Shown: positions 1-5,681, numbered from the stretch's first letter. The stretch: DNA of 9,361 bases from CAZVAO01 sp964625175 (GCA_964625175.1 CAZVAO010000090.1:1-9361), one strand, 5' to 3'. A program made the numbers and translations. Notes: generated from the sequence alone by a model not told the origin.

Positions 1-1
1 T

Positions 2-76
2 AAATTGTATGGGCTGTGTAAAGAGCCGTATAACACAGATAGCGAGCTTTGTAAGCAATTCGAACATGCTAGTTGA
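2..76 (+). CDS. Possible C-terminal end of a protein-coding gene, truncated by the window edge
   Basis: Reading from base 2, a 24-codon open frame ends in TGA at 74-76, and the last residues read CKQFEHAS. It is followed 14 bases later by a hairpin with a T-rich + side, as expected at the end of a + strand gene. No family can be recognised from so short a tail. The frame at base 3 is also open, up to TAG at 120-122, so the call rests on the position of the stop relative to the hairpin. It may not be a gene. Confidence 0.3.
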   Translation, partial: KLYGLCKEPYNTDSELCKQFEHAS

Positions 77-90
77 TTATAAACCAAAGC

Positions 91-130
91 AGTCCCTACC
101 GTCAACTGTATATTGTCAATAGTAGGGACT
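91..130. terminator. Convergent (bidirectional) terminator-like hairpin
   Basis: AGTCCCTAC at 91-99 pairs perfectly with GTAGGGACT at 122-130 across a 22-base loop. On the + side the stem is followed by GGATTTTCTTG. On the minus side it is followed by GCTTTGGTTT. It lies 22 bases after the DUF1292 stop codon (minus) and 14 bases after the possible + strand gene end, so it suits both. The long loop and broken T tracts make it weaker than a textbook terminator. Confidence 0.55.
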
Positions 131-152
131 GGATTTTCTTGTTTAGTGAGAA

Positions 153-527
153 TTACTCAATGGGCTCTTCGTCCTCTTCTTCATACTCATCGTCCTCTTC
201 AGTCAAGGCGTAGAATGCTTCAGCTACAGCAGTAAACTCTTCATCATCTTCGATGTTGTCAAGTTCAATTTCGCCATCTTCTTCTTCGGTATAAGCGTAT
301 AACAAGACTTCGTCTGTGCCCTCTGGCAATAAAGCAATGTAACTTTTCTCGCTGAGGTCAAAGGTTATGATCACATAACACTCTAATTCGCTATCGTCCT
401 CTAAGGTGATCGTTAGCATTTCAACTGTTTCTTCAGTGTCAAATTCCATCTCTTCGTTATGGTTACAATCGCAATCACTGCCGCAATTATCTTCTGTACC
501 GCAAGTGCATTTTTTTTCTTCGTTCAT
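153..527 (-). CDS. DUF1292-family acidic protein with a Cys-rich N-terminal tail
   Basis: 124 residues. The start is the ATG at 525-527, chosen because AAAGGAGG sits just upstream on the minus strand; a longer in-frame start upstream would place this binding site inside the gene. The middle (about residues 36-105) reads as a DUF1292 domain: alternating hydrophobic and acidic residues, with ITLEDD near the start and YAYTEEEDGEIELDNI later. Function in this family is not known. Residues 7-23 carry C7, C9, C15, C19, C21 and H23 within CTCG and CDCNH, an arrangement that could bind a metal; I infer this and do not know it to be typical of the family. The C-terminus is a run of Glu and Asp. The gene is monocistronic and divergent from the flavodoxin gene. 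Confidence 0.85.
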   Translation of the reverse strand: MNEEKKCTCGTEDNCGSDCDCNHNEEMEFDTEETVEMLTITLEDDSELECYVIITFDLSEKSYIALLPEGTDEVLLYAYTEEEDGEIELDNIEDDEEFTAVAEAFYALTEEDDEYEEEDEEPIE

Positions 528-552
528 AATAGAACCTCCTTTGCAGATGGTC

Positions 553-582
553 ATTATAACACAACCACCACCACTAATTATA
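553..582 (-). promoter_or_regulatory. Candidate -10 elements for the DUF1292 gene
   Basis: Two TATAAT hexamers occur on the minus strand, at 558-553 and 582-577, upstream of the 527 start. Neither has a convincing -35 box at 16-18 bases, so which one is used is open. The nearer one leaves a very short leader before the ribosome binding site. Confidence 0.35.
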
Positions 583-620
583 GCATATTATTAAACTTTT
601 TATTCGAGAACTTTTTTTCT

Positions 621-650
621 TTTACAAGGGTGATATTTTTGGTGTATAGT
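621..650 (+). promoter_or_regulatory. Promoter of the flavodoxin-like gene
   Basis: TTTACA at 621-626 and TATAGT at 645-650 are separated by 18 bases. This predicts transcription starting near 657 and a leader of about 38 bases. The ribosome binding site AGGAGG (681-686) lies 8 bases before the ATG at 695. Confidence 0.55.
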
Positions 651-694
651 TGAGATATCCATAGGATGATTGTATCAACTAGGAGGTGTATCCA

Positions 695-1165
695 ATGGAA
701 GCAAAACGAATCATGGTGGTCTATTTTACCCGCACTGGAACAACCCGTAAAGTAGCCGAAGAACTTGCTAGGATTCTCGATGCAGACTGTGAAGAACTGA
801 TTGATCGCCGCAGTTATAAAGGAATCTTTGGATTTATTAATGGGGGCCGATTAAGTGCTACAAAGAAAATGACGAAGCTGATGCCGATTCGTCATGAGCC
901 CATCAATTATGATTTAATTGTCATATGTAGCCCTATATGGGCAGGAAACATTACCCCAGCAGCGCTCACCTATATTACAACACATAAGCCAAATAGTGTC
1001 GCTTGGGTCATCACCACCGCGGGTGACAATAGTAGAGTATCCAACTTTGCCACAGAAGCGGATGCCCTTAAGGGCTATCTCCATCTCAGCAATAAAGAAA
1101 TTAATAGCCAAGACCTAACCCATAAACTCGAGGCCTTTGCTGCAAAGCTTAAAGACGCGATTTAG
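695..1165 (+). CDS. Flavodoxin-family protein
   Basis: 156 residues, cytosolic. The ATG at 695 is preferred because AGGAGG at 681-686 is 8 bases upstream; the in-frame GTG at 686 overlaps that site. The N-terminus has a flavodoxin phosphate loop after the first strand: YFTRTGTTRKVA at about residues 10-21, with the T-x-T-G-x-T pattern that binds the FMN phosphate. SPIWAGNITPAA fits the loop that carries an aromatic residue against the FMN ring, and TTAGDN fits the third FMN-contacting loop. Length matches a single-domain flavodoxin. Such proteins carry electrons or serve as FMN-dependent reductases; partner and reaction cannot be read from sequence. It stands alone with its own promoter, and 700 bases of gene-free sequence follow. 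Confidence 0.85.
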   Translation: MEAKRIMVVYFTRTGTTRKVAEELARILDADCEELIDRRSYKGIFGFINGGRLSATKKMTKLMPIRHEPINYDLIVICSPIWAGNITPAALTYITTHKPNSVAWVITTAGDNSRVSNFATEADALKGYLHLSNKEINSQDLTHKLEAFAAKLKDAI

Positions 1166-1200
1166 GATTAGGGCTTCAGTTGATCGGGGTTCGGGGTTTG

Positions 1201-1248
1201 ATTGCCTAACGGCAATATGAAGCGCACTGCGTGCGTGAAGTGTGCTTC
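1201..1248. repeat. Two consecutive hairpins downstream of the flavodoxin gene
   Basis: ATTGCC (1201-1206) pairs perfectly with GGCAAT (1211-1216) over the loop TAAC. GAAGCGCACT (1219-1228) pairs with AGTGTGCTTC (1239-1248) over a 10-base loop, with one G.T pair. Neither is followed by a T run, so they are not ordinary intrinsic terminators. They could be REP-like palindromes or 3' end stabilisers of the flavodoxin mRNA. Confidence 0.5.
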
Positions 1249-1310
1249 GCACATGGGTTAGATTTCAGACTGTGGATGTATGAATCCAATTGATTGGGTG
1301 AAACAATACT

Positions 1311-1333
1311 TTGTCAAGCAGTTGGCAAGCGAT
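1311..1333 (+). repeat. Short direct repeat, copy 1
   Basis: A 23-base segment beginning TTGTCAAGCAGTTG recurs at 1463-1485 with one substitution (TTGGCAAG here, TTGTCAAG there). The motif TGTCAAGCG/GGCAAGCG is partly repeated inside each copy. The pair lies in gene-free sequence and has no visible coding role. Confidence 0.6.
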
Positions 1334-1353
1334 TGTTTATAATTAGCATGGCT

Positions 1354-1398
1354 GCGGATCAAGATTCTCACGTCGCGCAAGCACTCCTCAGAATGACA
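1354..1398 (-). repeat. Dispersed intergenic repeat of the GTCATTCTGAGG type
   Basis: On the minus strand this reads TGTCATTCTGAGGAG, then GCGCGACGTGAGAATCTTGA, ending GATCCGC. From memory, this wording (GTCATTCTGAGG ... GAATCT) is a dispersed intergenic repeat found in many unrelated bacterial genomes. A more decayed relative seems to lie at about 1548-1584 (TTGTCATTCAGAGG on the minus strand). Such repeats are usually passive and mark accessory or rearranged intergenic DNA. Confidence 0.5.
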
Positions 1399-1462
1399 GC
1401 GTGAGGAGATCACTCGATTAAGATTTTGGACGTACCTTACACAACCATAAATGGTTGAATAG

Positions 1463-1485
1463 TTGTCAAGCAGTTGTCAAGCGAT
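1463..1485 (+). repeat. Short direct repeat, copy 2
   Basis: This is the second copy of the 23-base segment at 1311-1333, differing at one base. It is followed by GGGCAAGCAATTGCT, which repeats the CAAGC motif again. Confidence 0.6.
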
Positions 1486-1547
1486 GGGCAAGCAATTGCT
1501 AAGTGCTGGTTGAATGGCCGCTGTGCGTCCGTTTAATGCGCTTGCCC

Positions 1548-1584
1548 TGTAGCAGAGCGCTTGTGTCGGCGCCTCTGAATGACA
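1548..1584 (-). repeat. Decayed relative of the GTCATTCTGAGG repeat
   Basis: The minus strand reads TTGTCATTCAGAGGCGCCGA and continues ACACAAGCGC. It shares the GTCATTC-GAGG start and the downstream GCGC composition of the copy at 1354-1398 but is otherwise divergent. The remaining stretch 1585-1680 shows no gene or clear element. Confidence 0.3.
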
Positions 1585-1681
1585 ACTCAAGGGAACCCCT
1601 CAATAAGATCTGACACGTAATGCACGCCTATATGGATTATCATGGAACTTGCTGTTTATTCTAAAACCTAAATTAAACCCC

Positions 1682-1713
1682 AAAAGCATCGCATTTTAGT
1701 GTGATGCTTTTTT
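1682..1713. terminator. Strong bidirectional intrinsic terminator
   Basis: AAAAGCATCGCA (1682-1693) pairs with TGTGATGCTTTT (1700-1711) over the loop TTTTAG, a 12-bp stem with one G.T pair. On + it ends in six T (1708-1713). On minus the stem ends in TTTT followed by GGGGTTTAATTT. It is well placed to end the dinB transcript (minus), about 190 bases after the last gene of that operon. It could also stop any + strand read-through. Confidence 0.8.
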
Positions 1714-1750
1714 ATATGCACCAACATTTTGAATGGAGCCGTACTTCAGC

Positions 1751-1770
1751 ACTGCGGAATCGCAGTTTTT
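1751..1770 (+). terminator. Second terminator-like hairpin in + orientation
   Basis: ACTGCG (1751-1756) and CGCAGT (1761-1766) pair perfectly around the tetraloop GAAT, and five T follow (1766-1770). No + strand gene lies between the flavodoxin and this point. It either guards against read-through into the dinB operon from the opposite strand or ends an unannotated transcript. Confidence 0.5.
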
Positions 1771-1784
1771 GCTACCCATCACAA

Positions 1785-1906
1785 TAGAATTTCAGAAATG
1801 TGGTGAGTTCAAGGCACAAGTAAAATCTGAAATGATGGCGTACATGCGGTACGTCGAATAAGGATTTTGCTCAGTAACAGCGAAATCGCCCATTTCTGGA
1901 ATTATA
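1785..1906 (+). repeat. 122-bp palindromic element, copy A, complete
   Basis: Same length as copy C at 7865-7986, with about 18 differences counted by hand. Both ends are inverted repeats: TAGAATTTCAGAAATG on the left and CATTTCTGGAATTATA on the right, both bounded by TA. Nested inside are GGTGA/TCGCC, TAAAATCT/GGATTTTG, and a terminal hairpin of GCGTAC and GTACGT around ATGCG. The right end overlaps the TAA stop codon (1902-1904) of the minus-strand 87-residue gene. It may be a MITE-like or REP-like mobile repeat or a structured RNA. No family name is claimed. Confidence 0.8.
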
Positions 1907-2165
1907 TCTTGAAGAGGTACCAGAGACAGGTAGAAACCTCATACTTCAACTCCATCAGCCGCTCCTCGCCATTAATAATACTTGAGCAGACATACACATA
2001 CATCTTATTCCCCGCCAACAACTCCTCGCGGCACTCTTGCACTCGATTAATTTTTACTGTCATCATTTCCTGTTGTTTGTTTTCAATCCGAAAGCGCATA
2101 GGGCGCGGTACCCCATTCAAAGGATAGTGGGCCAATACTTCGATCGGACGAGCTAAGATTTTCAC
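1902..2165 (-). CDS. Conserved small protein encoded with DNA polymerase IV, function unknown
   Basis: 87 residues. The start is the GTG at 2163-2165, with GGGGGAG five bases upstream; there is no better ATG. It follows dinB by only 11 bases and so is certainly co-transcribed with it. The protein has no membrane segment or signal. It is rich in charged and aromatic residues (PRPMRFRIE, VKINRV, LMELKYEV) and ends CLWYLFKI, a beta-rich small-domain pattern. I do not recognise a named domain; it does not look like YolD, the small protein found near other Y-family polymerases. Its place behind the LexA-controlled dinB suggests induction during DNA damage and perhaps a helper role for the polymerase, which is inference. 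Its stop codon lies inside the palindromic element at 1785-1906. Confidence 0.8.
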   Translation of the reverse strand: MKILARPIEVLAHYPLNGVPRPMRFRIENKQQEMMTVKINRVQECREELLAGNKMYVYVCSSIINGEERLMELKYEVSTCLWYLFKI

Positions 2166-2176
2166 AACATCTCCCC

Positions 2177-3421
2177 CTATAGAATGCTAGACATCATTTT
2201 GTAGTCATCCTCTTCCCCTACACCACCAGCCATGGCCTTAATCTTTCCGTTGACAAATACCCCTCGTTGCATAATCTGACTGCCGTAACGCTGCCGCAAA
2301 TGATCAATTGTCAGATCTAGGCGCTGCAATTGCCTGTGACGATCGATCTCGAAAATTTGAAGTTGACTTTCATCGCAAGGACGCAAGTCGGACACCCTCA
2401 CGTGCAGGTGGCGGATAGGATCCCCCTGCCAACTGTCGTCAAATAACTTTTGCGCGGTTTCATAGATATCGTTCGTGACATTAGTTGGGGCGGATAAGCG
2501 CATCTGGTGTGAATAGCGCATGAGTGAATTATTTTTGATAGAAATAGCGACCACCTGAGCGACATGGCCGCCAGCGCGTAGTCGCATCGCCACTTTCTCG
2601 GTTAAAGACAGAAGATACATATGCGCAATGTGGCGCTCCGTGACGTCGTAACCTATGGTCGTCCCATTCCCCACCCCCCTATGAGGTAGGTAATCGCCAA
2701 CATGGACAATGGTATCATCGAGCCCATTGGCATAGCGCCAGATGACACCCCCATGACTTTTGAAGTGAGCGCGCAGAAACCGTTCGTCGGTCTGAGCCAA
2801 TTCACCGATTGTCGTGATTCCCATTCCTAGCAATTTGCGCAAAGTCGCTCGACCGACCATGAAGAGATCACCGACTGGCAGAGGCCACATCTTCGTTTCC
2901 ACCTCATCGGGAAATAAGGTATGCACATGATCTGGTTTTTGAAAATCGGATGCCATTTTTGCCAGTAGCTTATTGTTTGCCACTCCAATATTGACGGTAA
3001 ATCCCAACTCATTCTTTACGCGCTGCCGAATGTTGTGCGCCACCGCCAAAGCCTGTTCTGCCGTTCCTTGACGCGTATAATCCAGGAAACACTCGTCTAC
3101 AGAGAAGCGTTGGATATAGGGTGAATATTCCTGCAAAACTTGAAAAAGTAGATTACTCGCTTTCATGTATAAGCCATAGCGCGGTGGCACAGTCAAAAGA
3201 TGAGGGCATTTCCGACGGGCCTGTACTAAGGGCTCCCCCGTCTTAATCCCATACTTCTTGGCGGGAATGGATTTTGCTAAAACGATGCCATGCCGATTTT
3301 TCTCACTACCCCCAACGACTGCTGGAACCGTGCGCAAATCAAGGGGCTCGCCATGTTGCAAGCGATAGGCGGCTTCCCAACTCAAATAGGCCGAATTGAC
3401 ATCGATATGAAATACAAGCAT
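2177..3421 (-). CDS. dinB: DNA polymerase IV (Y-family translesion polymerase)
   Basis: 414 residues. It copies past damaged template bases at low fidelity. The start is the ATG at 3419-3421, with GAGGGG five to six bases upstream. The palm begins FHIDVNSAYLSWEA (residues 4-17), with catalytic D7 and Y12 in the steric-gate position. SVDECFLD (107-114) supplies D109 and E110, the other catalytic acids. A helix-hairpin-helix stretch (VGRATLRKLLGMGITTIGELA) and a little-finger domain follow. QLQIF at 353-357 matches the QLxLF motif that binds the sliding clamp. Some homologues have FFASVE where this one has AYLSWE; the latter is usual for clostridial forms. Expression should be SOS-controlled through the LexA box at 3480-3493. 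It is first in an operon with the 87-residue gene. Confidence 0.95.
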   Translation of the reverse strand: MLVFHIDVNSAYLSWEAAYRLQHGEPLDLRTVPAVVGGSEKNRHGIVLAKSIPAKKYGIKTGEPLVQARRKCPHLLTVPPRYGLYMKASNLLFQVLQEYSPYIQRFSVDECFLDYTRQGTAEQALAVAHNIRQRVKNELGFTVNIGVANNKLLAKMASDFQKPDHVHTLFPDEVETKMWPLPVGDLFMVGRATLRKLLGMGITTIGELAQTDERFLRAHFKSHGGVIWRYANGLDDTIVHVGDYLPHRGVGNGTTIGYDVTERHIAHMYLLSLTEKVAMRLRAGGHVAQVVAISIKNNSLMRYSHQMRLSAPTNVTNDIYETAQKLFDDSWQGDPIRHLHVRVSDLRPCDESQLQIFEIDRHRQLQRLDLTIDHLRQRYGSQIMQRGVFVNGKIKAMAGGVGEEDDYKMMSSIL

Positions 3422-3470
3422 GTTATCCCCTCTTTTTCCACCAAAGCCAATCACTTTGTTTGATAATTCT

Positions 3471-3500
3471 ATTATAATACAAACATATGTTCGTATGCAA
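3471..3500 (-). promoter_or_regulatory. dinB promoter with a Gram-positive LexA box in the spacer
   Basis: On the minus strand, TTGCAT (3500-3495) and TATAAT (3476-3471) are separated by 18 bases. The spacer holds CGAACATATGTTTG (3493-3480), which matches the Gram-positive LexA/DinR consensus CGAACRNRYGTTYC at every position but the last. A repressor bound there would block RNA polymerase directly, so dinB should be released on DNA damage. The predicted leader is about 43 bases. Confidence 0.88.
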
Positions 3501-3535
3501 TGCGTTTTATAGTATTTAGCGGGTCAAATTTTAAT

Positions 3536-3661
3536 TTAGGAATTATGCTTTTTTAAGGTGGTTATAAATGATTGCGTAGTTCTGCGTGACTGTACACCTC
3601 TTTTAGACCCATTCACAAATTGATACCTTTGATCCATTTTCAGACTCTCCTTCCATGGCAT
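3536..3661 (-). pseudogene. Truncated IS481-family transposase remnant
   Basis: From the ATG at 3659-3661 the frame reads MPWKESLKMDQRYQFV, then drifts into unrelated sequence and stops after 41 residues. MPWKE-x(2-3)-MD-x-R-x-x-FV is the usual beginning of IS481 integrase-type transposases, which are normally about 300 residues. The helix-turn-helix and DDE catalytic core are absent. The ribosome binding site GGAGGTGATC upstream is intact. Together with the end repeats at 3709-3748 this is the left end of a dead insertion sequence with its body deleted. The open frame extends upstream to 3787 but that part is the IS end, not protein. It lies between the MFS transporter and dinB. Confidence 0.7.
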
Positions 3662-3708
3662 TAGATGATCACCTCCGTTTGGTTTCTCATCTAAATATGC
3701 ACCAATGT

Positions 3709-3748
3709 TTAAAGGATGTATTGACTCAAATCTGTAAAGGATGTATTG
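3709..3748 (-). mobile_element. Left end of the IS481-type remnant with paired transposase-binding repeats
   Basis: The 14-mer TAAAGGATGTATTG occurs at 3710-3723 and again at 3735-3748, 25 bases apart. From memory, IS481-type elements often carry such tandem GGATGTxxTG motifs at their ends, where the transposase binds. The motif lies about 50-90 bases upstream of the remnant's start codon, the normal layout for an IS left end. No matching right end is recognisable before dinB. Confidence 0.55.
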
Positions 3749-3767
3749 GTTGGTCCCTACAAAACCC

Positions 3768-3838
3768 GAACCCCCAACGTCTAGCACCTAAATCCTAATG
3801 CCTAGCACCTAACTAAGAGCGCCCATCCCCTAACCCTT
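3768..3838 (-). repeat. Telomere-like TTAGG-rich intergenic repeat
   Basis: The minus strand reads GGGTTAGGGG, then later GTTAGGTGCTAGGCATTAGG, ATTTAGGTGCTAGACG and TTGGGGGTTCGGG. TAGGTGCTAG occurs twice. A similar string (TTAGGATTAGGG ... GGGGTTCGGGG) follows the flavodoxin stop at 1163-1197 on the + strand. This is low-complexity dispersed sequence without coding role. Confidence 0.45.
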
Positions 3839-3911
3839 ATACATAATCAACAAGAGCACCACGTTACCACGCGATGCCCTCTCTTTATATTGTAAAAACA
3901 CTAACCATTCA

Positions 3912-3940
3912 GCAGTCAGAAACAAACTGGGTCTGACTAC
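3912..3940 (-). terminator. Possible weak terminator after the MFS transporter
   Basis: On the minus strand AGTCAGA and TCTGACT (3938-3932 and 3920-3914) pair over an 11-base loop. A T.G and a G-C pair extend the stem to 9 bp in the minus orientation only. TTTTTAC follows only about 13 bases later, so it is not a textbook terminator. It lies a few bases after the MFS stop codon. Confidence 0.4.
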
Positions 3941-3943
3941 CTG

Positions 3944-5131
3944 CTAGCCTTTAATTTTTACAGGTTTCTTAAAATAATTAACCAAAGCAATAAGGGTCGT
4001 GCCCCCGGCCAAGCCTCTAAATGTCAAAGCCAACCCGAATTGGTCGCCCATAGCACCGACCAGTGGAAAGATAATGATCATAAAAACACTAAAAACCATC
4101 GAACTCATAGATAGTATGGTTGCTCGCCGATTGCTCGGGATCATCGCATTTAGATATTTACTGAAAACGACCCAAGCGACTGCATCTATACCCATCAATA
4201 GGATAAAGAATACAATAGGGATTGATGTAAGGCTAAAGCCCCAAAGCAAAGCTGCACAAACAATGGGCAAGAGCTGAACCATCCGCCGTTCACCCACTGC
4301 GTTTTCTAGCCGATAGGTTTGCGTGGCAAATAGTGCGCTAATCACTGCTGCCAAAGACAAAGTCAATCCGATGTACACAAGATTATATCCCATGTCTGCC
4401 AAATAGTTTTGTAAATAAAACTTCACACTCGTAATAGTCGCCCCTAGCGACTCGAAAAGGAGCATATAATAGAGAATAGTCTTATTTGATTTAACGACTC
4501 TCAGGCTATCCTTAATCTTGTTACGAAACGTTCGCCAATTATTGACTTCTGTATCTTCCTCAGAGTCATCAAGTTCTGGTTCCCTTAAACGCAACGTCTG
4601 GACAGTAGCCAAAATGCCCAAGACGATGACCCCGACATAAGCATAGTTATAATTATAGCCCGCCAGCCAAGCACCCGCTGTTAAACCGCCAATAATGGCT
4701 ATTTGGGCGATCAGTTCATTATATCCTACTAGCTTTGCAAACTCTTCTTCACGGCCCAATAGTTTTAAGGTATCATAAATTAAAGCCTGACCTGCTCCAG
4801 ACTCCAAATTGAAGGAGAGCGCTGATAAAACAAACGCCAACGCGATCCCACTAAATCCCTGCATACCAATCATCATGAGAGCAGAACCTACTGCTGCAAT
4901 CCGACCCGCTGCCCGGCTTATTTTACGGCCCCAAATGTCCGCGACTGCTCCCGTTGGAATCTCCATCAAGATGCTGGTGACATGAAAGATAGCTTCTAAT
5001 AGCCCTGCCTGATAGAGTGAAAAGCCCTTGACATTAACCAAGTAGAGCATCCAGATGCCATCGGCCAAATTGAAACTTCTCAGGAAAATGTATAGGTAGT
5101 TCTTCTTGATATTTTGTGATAAATTCTCCAT
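3944..5131 (-). CDS. MFS transporter, probable efflux permease
   Basis: 395 residues, almost entirely hydrophobic segments consistent with 10-12 membrane helices of the major facilitator superfamily. The loop between helices 2 and 3 carries GAVADIWGRKISR (61-73), the MFS motif A (G-x-x-x-D-x-x-G-R-K/R). A charged central loop (LREPELDDSEEDTEVNNW, around residue 190) divides the two six-helix halves. No substrate is indicated; it resembles drug or metabolite exporters of Firmicutes. Start ATG at 5129-5131, with AGGTG about 11 bases upstream, a modest binding site. It follows the GNAT gene by 58 bases, which contain a hairpin (5155-5183), so it is probably the last gene of the DUF1576 cluster. 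There is no obvious promoter of its own. Confidence 0.88.
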   Translation of the reverse strand: MENLSQNIKKNYLYIFLRSFNLADGIWMLYLVNVKGFSLYQAGLLEAIFHVTSILMEIPTGAVADIWGRKISRAAGRIAAVGSALMMIGMQGFSGIALAFVLSALSFNLESGAGQALIYDTLKLLGREEEFAKLVGYNELIAQIAIIGGLTAGAWLAGYNYNYAYVGVIVLGILATVQTLRLREPELDDSEEDTEVNNWRTFRNKIKDSLRVVKSNKTILYYMLLFESLGATITSVKFYLQNYLADMGYNLVYIGLTLSLAAVISALFATQTYRLENAVGERRMVQLLPIVCAALLWGFSLTSIPIVFFILLMGIDAVAWVVFSKYLNAMIPSNRRATILSMSSMVFSVFMIIIFPLVGAMGDQFGLALTFRGLAGGTTLIALVNYFKKPVKIKG

Positions 5132-5154
5132 ACTCCGAGTTCACCTACTCAAGT

Positions 5155-5190
5155 GAGAGCGCCAGGTTCAACCCGTCGCTCTCGCATTTT
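5155..5190 (+). other. Hairpin between the GNAT and MFS genes with its T run on the opposite strand
   Basis: GAGAGCG (5155-5161) and CGCTCTC (5177-5183) pair perfectly around a 15-base loop that itself holds GGT/ACC. The T run (5187-5191) follows on the + strand, although every nearby gene is on minus. In the minus (gene) direction no T run follows. It may act as a processing or stability hairpin between the cistrons, or block antisense transcription. Confidence 0.5.
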
Positions 5191-5681
5191 TATCTCAGTT
5201 TATATTTGATAACCACTTCGCCCTCATCAATTTCTCCGGTCTCCCAAAAACCAAATTTATGATAAAAACTGGCTGCACTATGCTCACCAGGTGAATAAGA
5301 TCCAGTAATAATCTCAGCATCAGTCGCTTCTCTCGCATAATCAATTGCCAGGTGTAAGGCGCGTCTCCCGTAGCCTAAACCCTGATAACGCTCATCAATC
5401 ATAAAGCGCCAAAGGTAACAGATTCCTTTTGCCCGATTGAGGGCTAGCATCAGAAAACCCACTGGTGTAGCATCCGCATAGATTGCCCTAAACCAGGCAT
5501 TTGGTTCGAAATAGGCCTGGGCTATCGAAACTGCATTGGAGGCAACATATTTTTTCTGTGCTTCACTAACATCTAATTTTAAAATTTGACGCACCGTATC
5601 TTGTGTGATTTCTCGCAAACTAACGGTTATCTTTTGATCAATTTGTTTTTGACCTGTCATCTTGTTAAATACTCCACTCAT
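5190..5681 (-). CDS. GNAT-family N-acetyltransferase, similar to spermidine/diamine acetyltransferases
   Basis: 163 residues. GNAT enzymes move an acetyl group from acetyl-CoA to an amine. Motif A is clear: FMIDERYQGLGYGRRAL with Q100-x-x-G103-x-G105, the pyrophosphate-binding loop. YHKFGFWETGEI near the end is motif B with the usual Tyr. The N-terminal half (LDVSEAQKKYV, YFEPNAWFRAIY, PVGFLML) resembles the BltD/PaiA group acting on polyamines, though the substrate is inferred. The ATG at 5681 overlaps the preceding stop (TAATG). A second ATG, seven codons in, has GGAG 11 bases upstream and could be used instead. In Bacillus subtilis BltD is encoded beside the drug exporter Blt; here an MFS gene follows. 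Confidence 0.87.
   Translation of the reverse strand: MSGVFNKMTGQKQIDQKITVSLREITQDTVRQILKLDVSEAQKKYVASNAVSIAQAYFEPNAWFRAIYADATPVGFLMLALNRAKGICYLWRFMIDERYQGLGYGRRALHLAIDYAREATDAEIITGSYSPGEHSAASFYHKFGFWETGEIDEGEVVIKYKLR

Noticed and set aside
1867..2127. 86-codon + strand open frame opposite the dinB partner gene
   Set aside because: It lies antisense to a well-supported minus-strand gene and has no ribosome binding site.
3662..3787. N-terminal extension of the 3536-3661 remnant (frame open from 3787)
   Set aside because: This stretch contains the IS end repeats and a near-perfect ribosome binding site just before MPWKE, so it is upstream DNA rather than protein.
3999..4277. 92-codon + strand open frame inside the MFS gene
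   Set aside because: It is the antisense shadow of membrane-helix codons and no start signal is visible.
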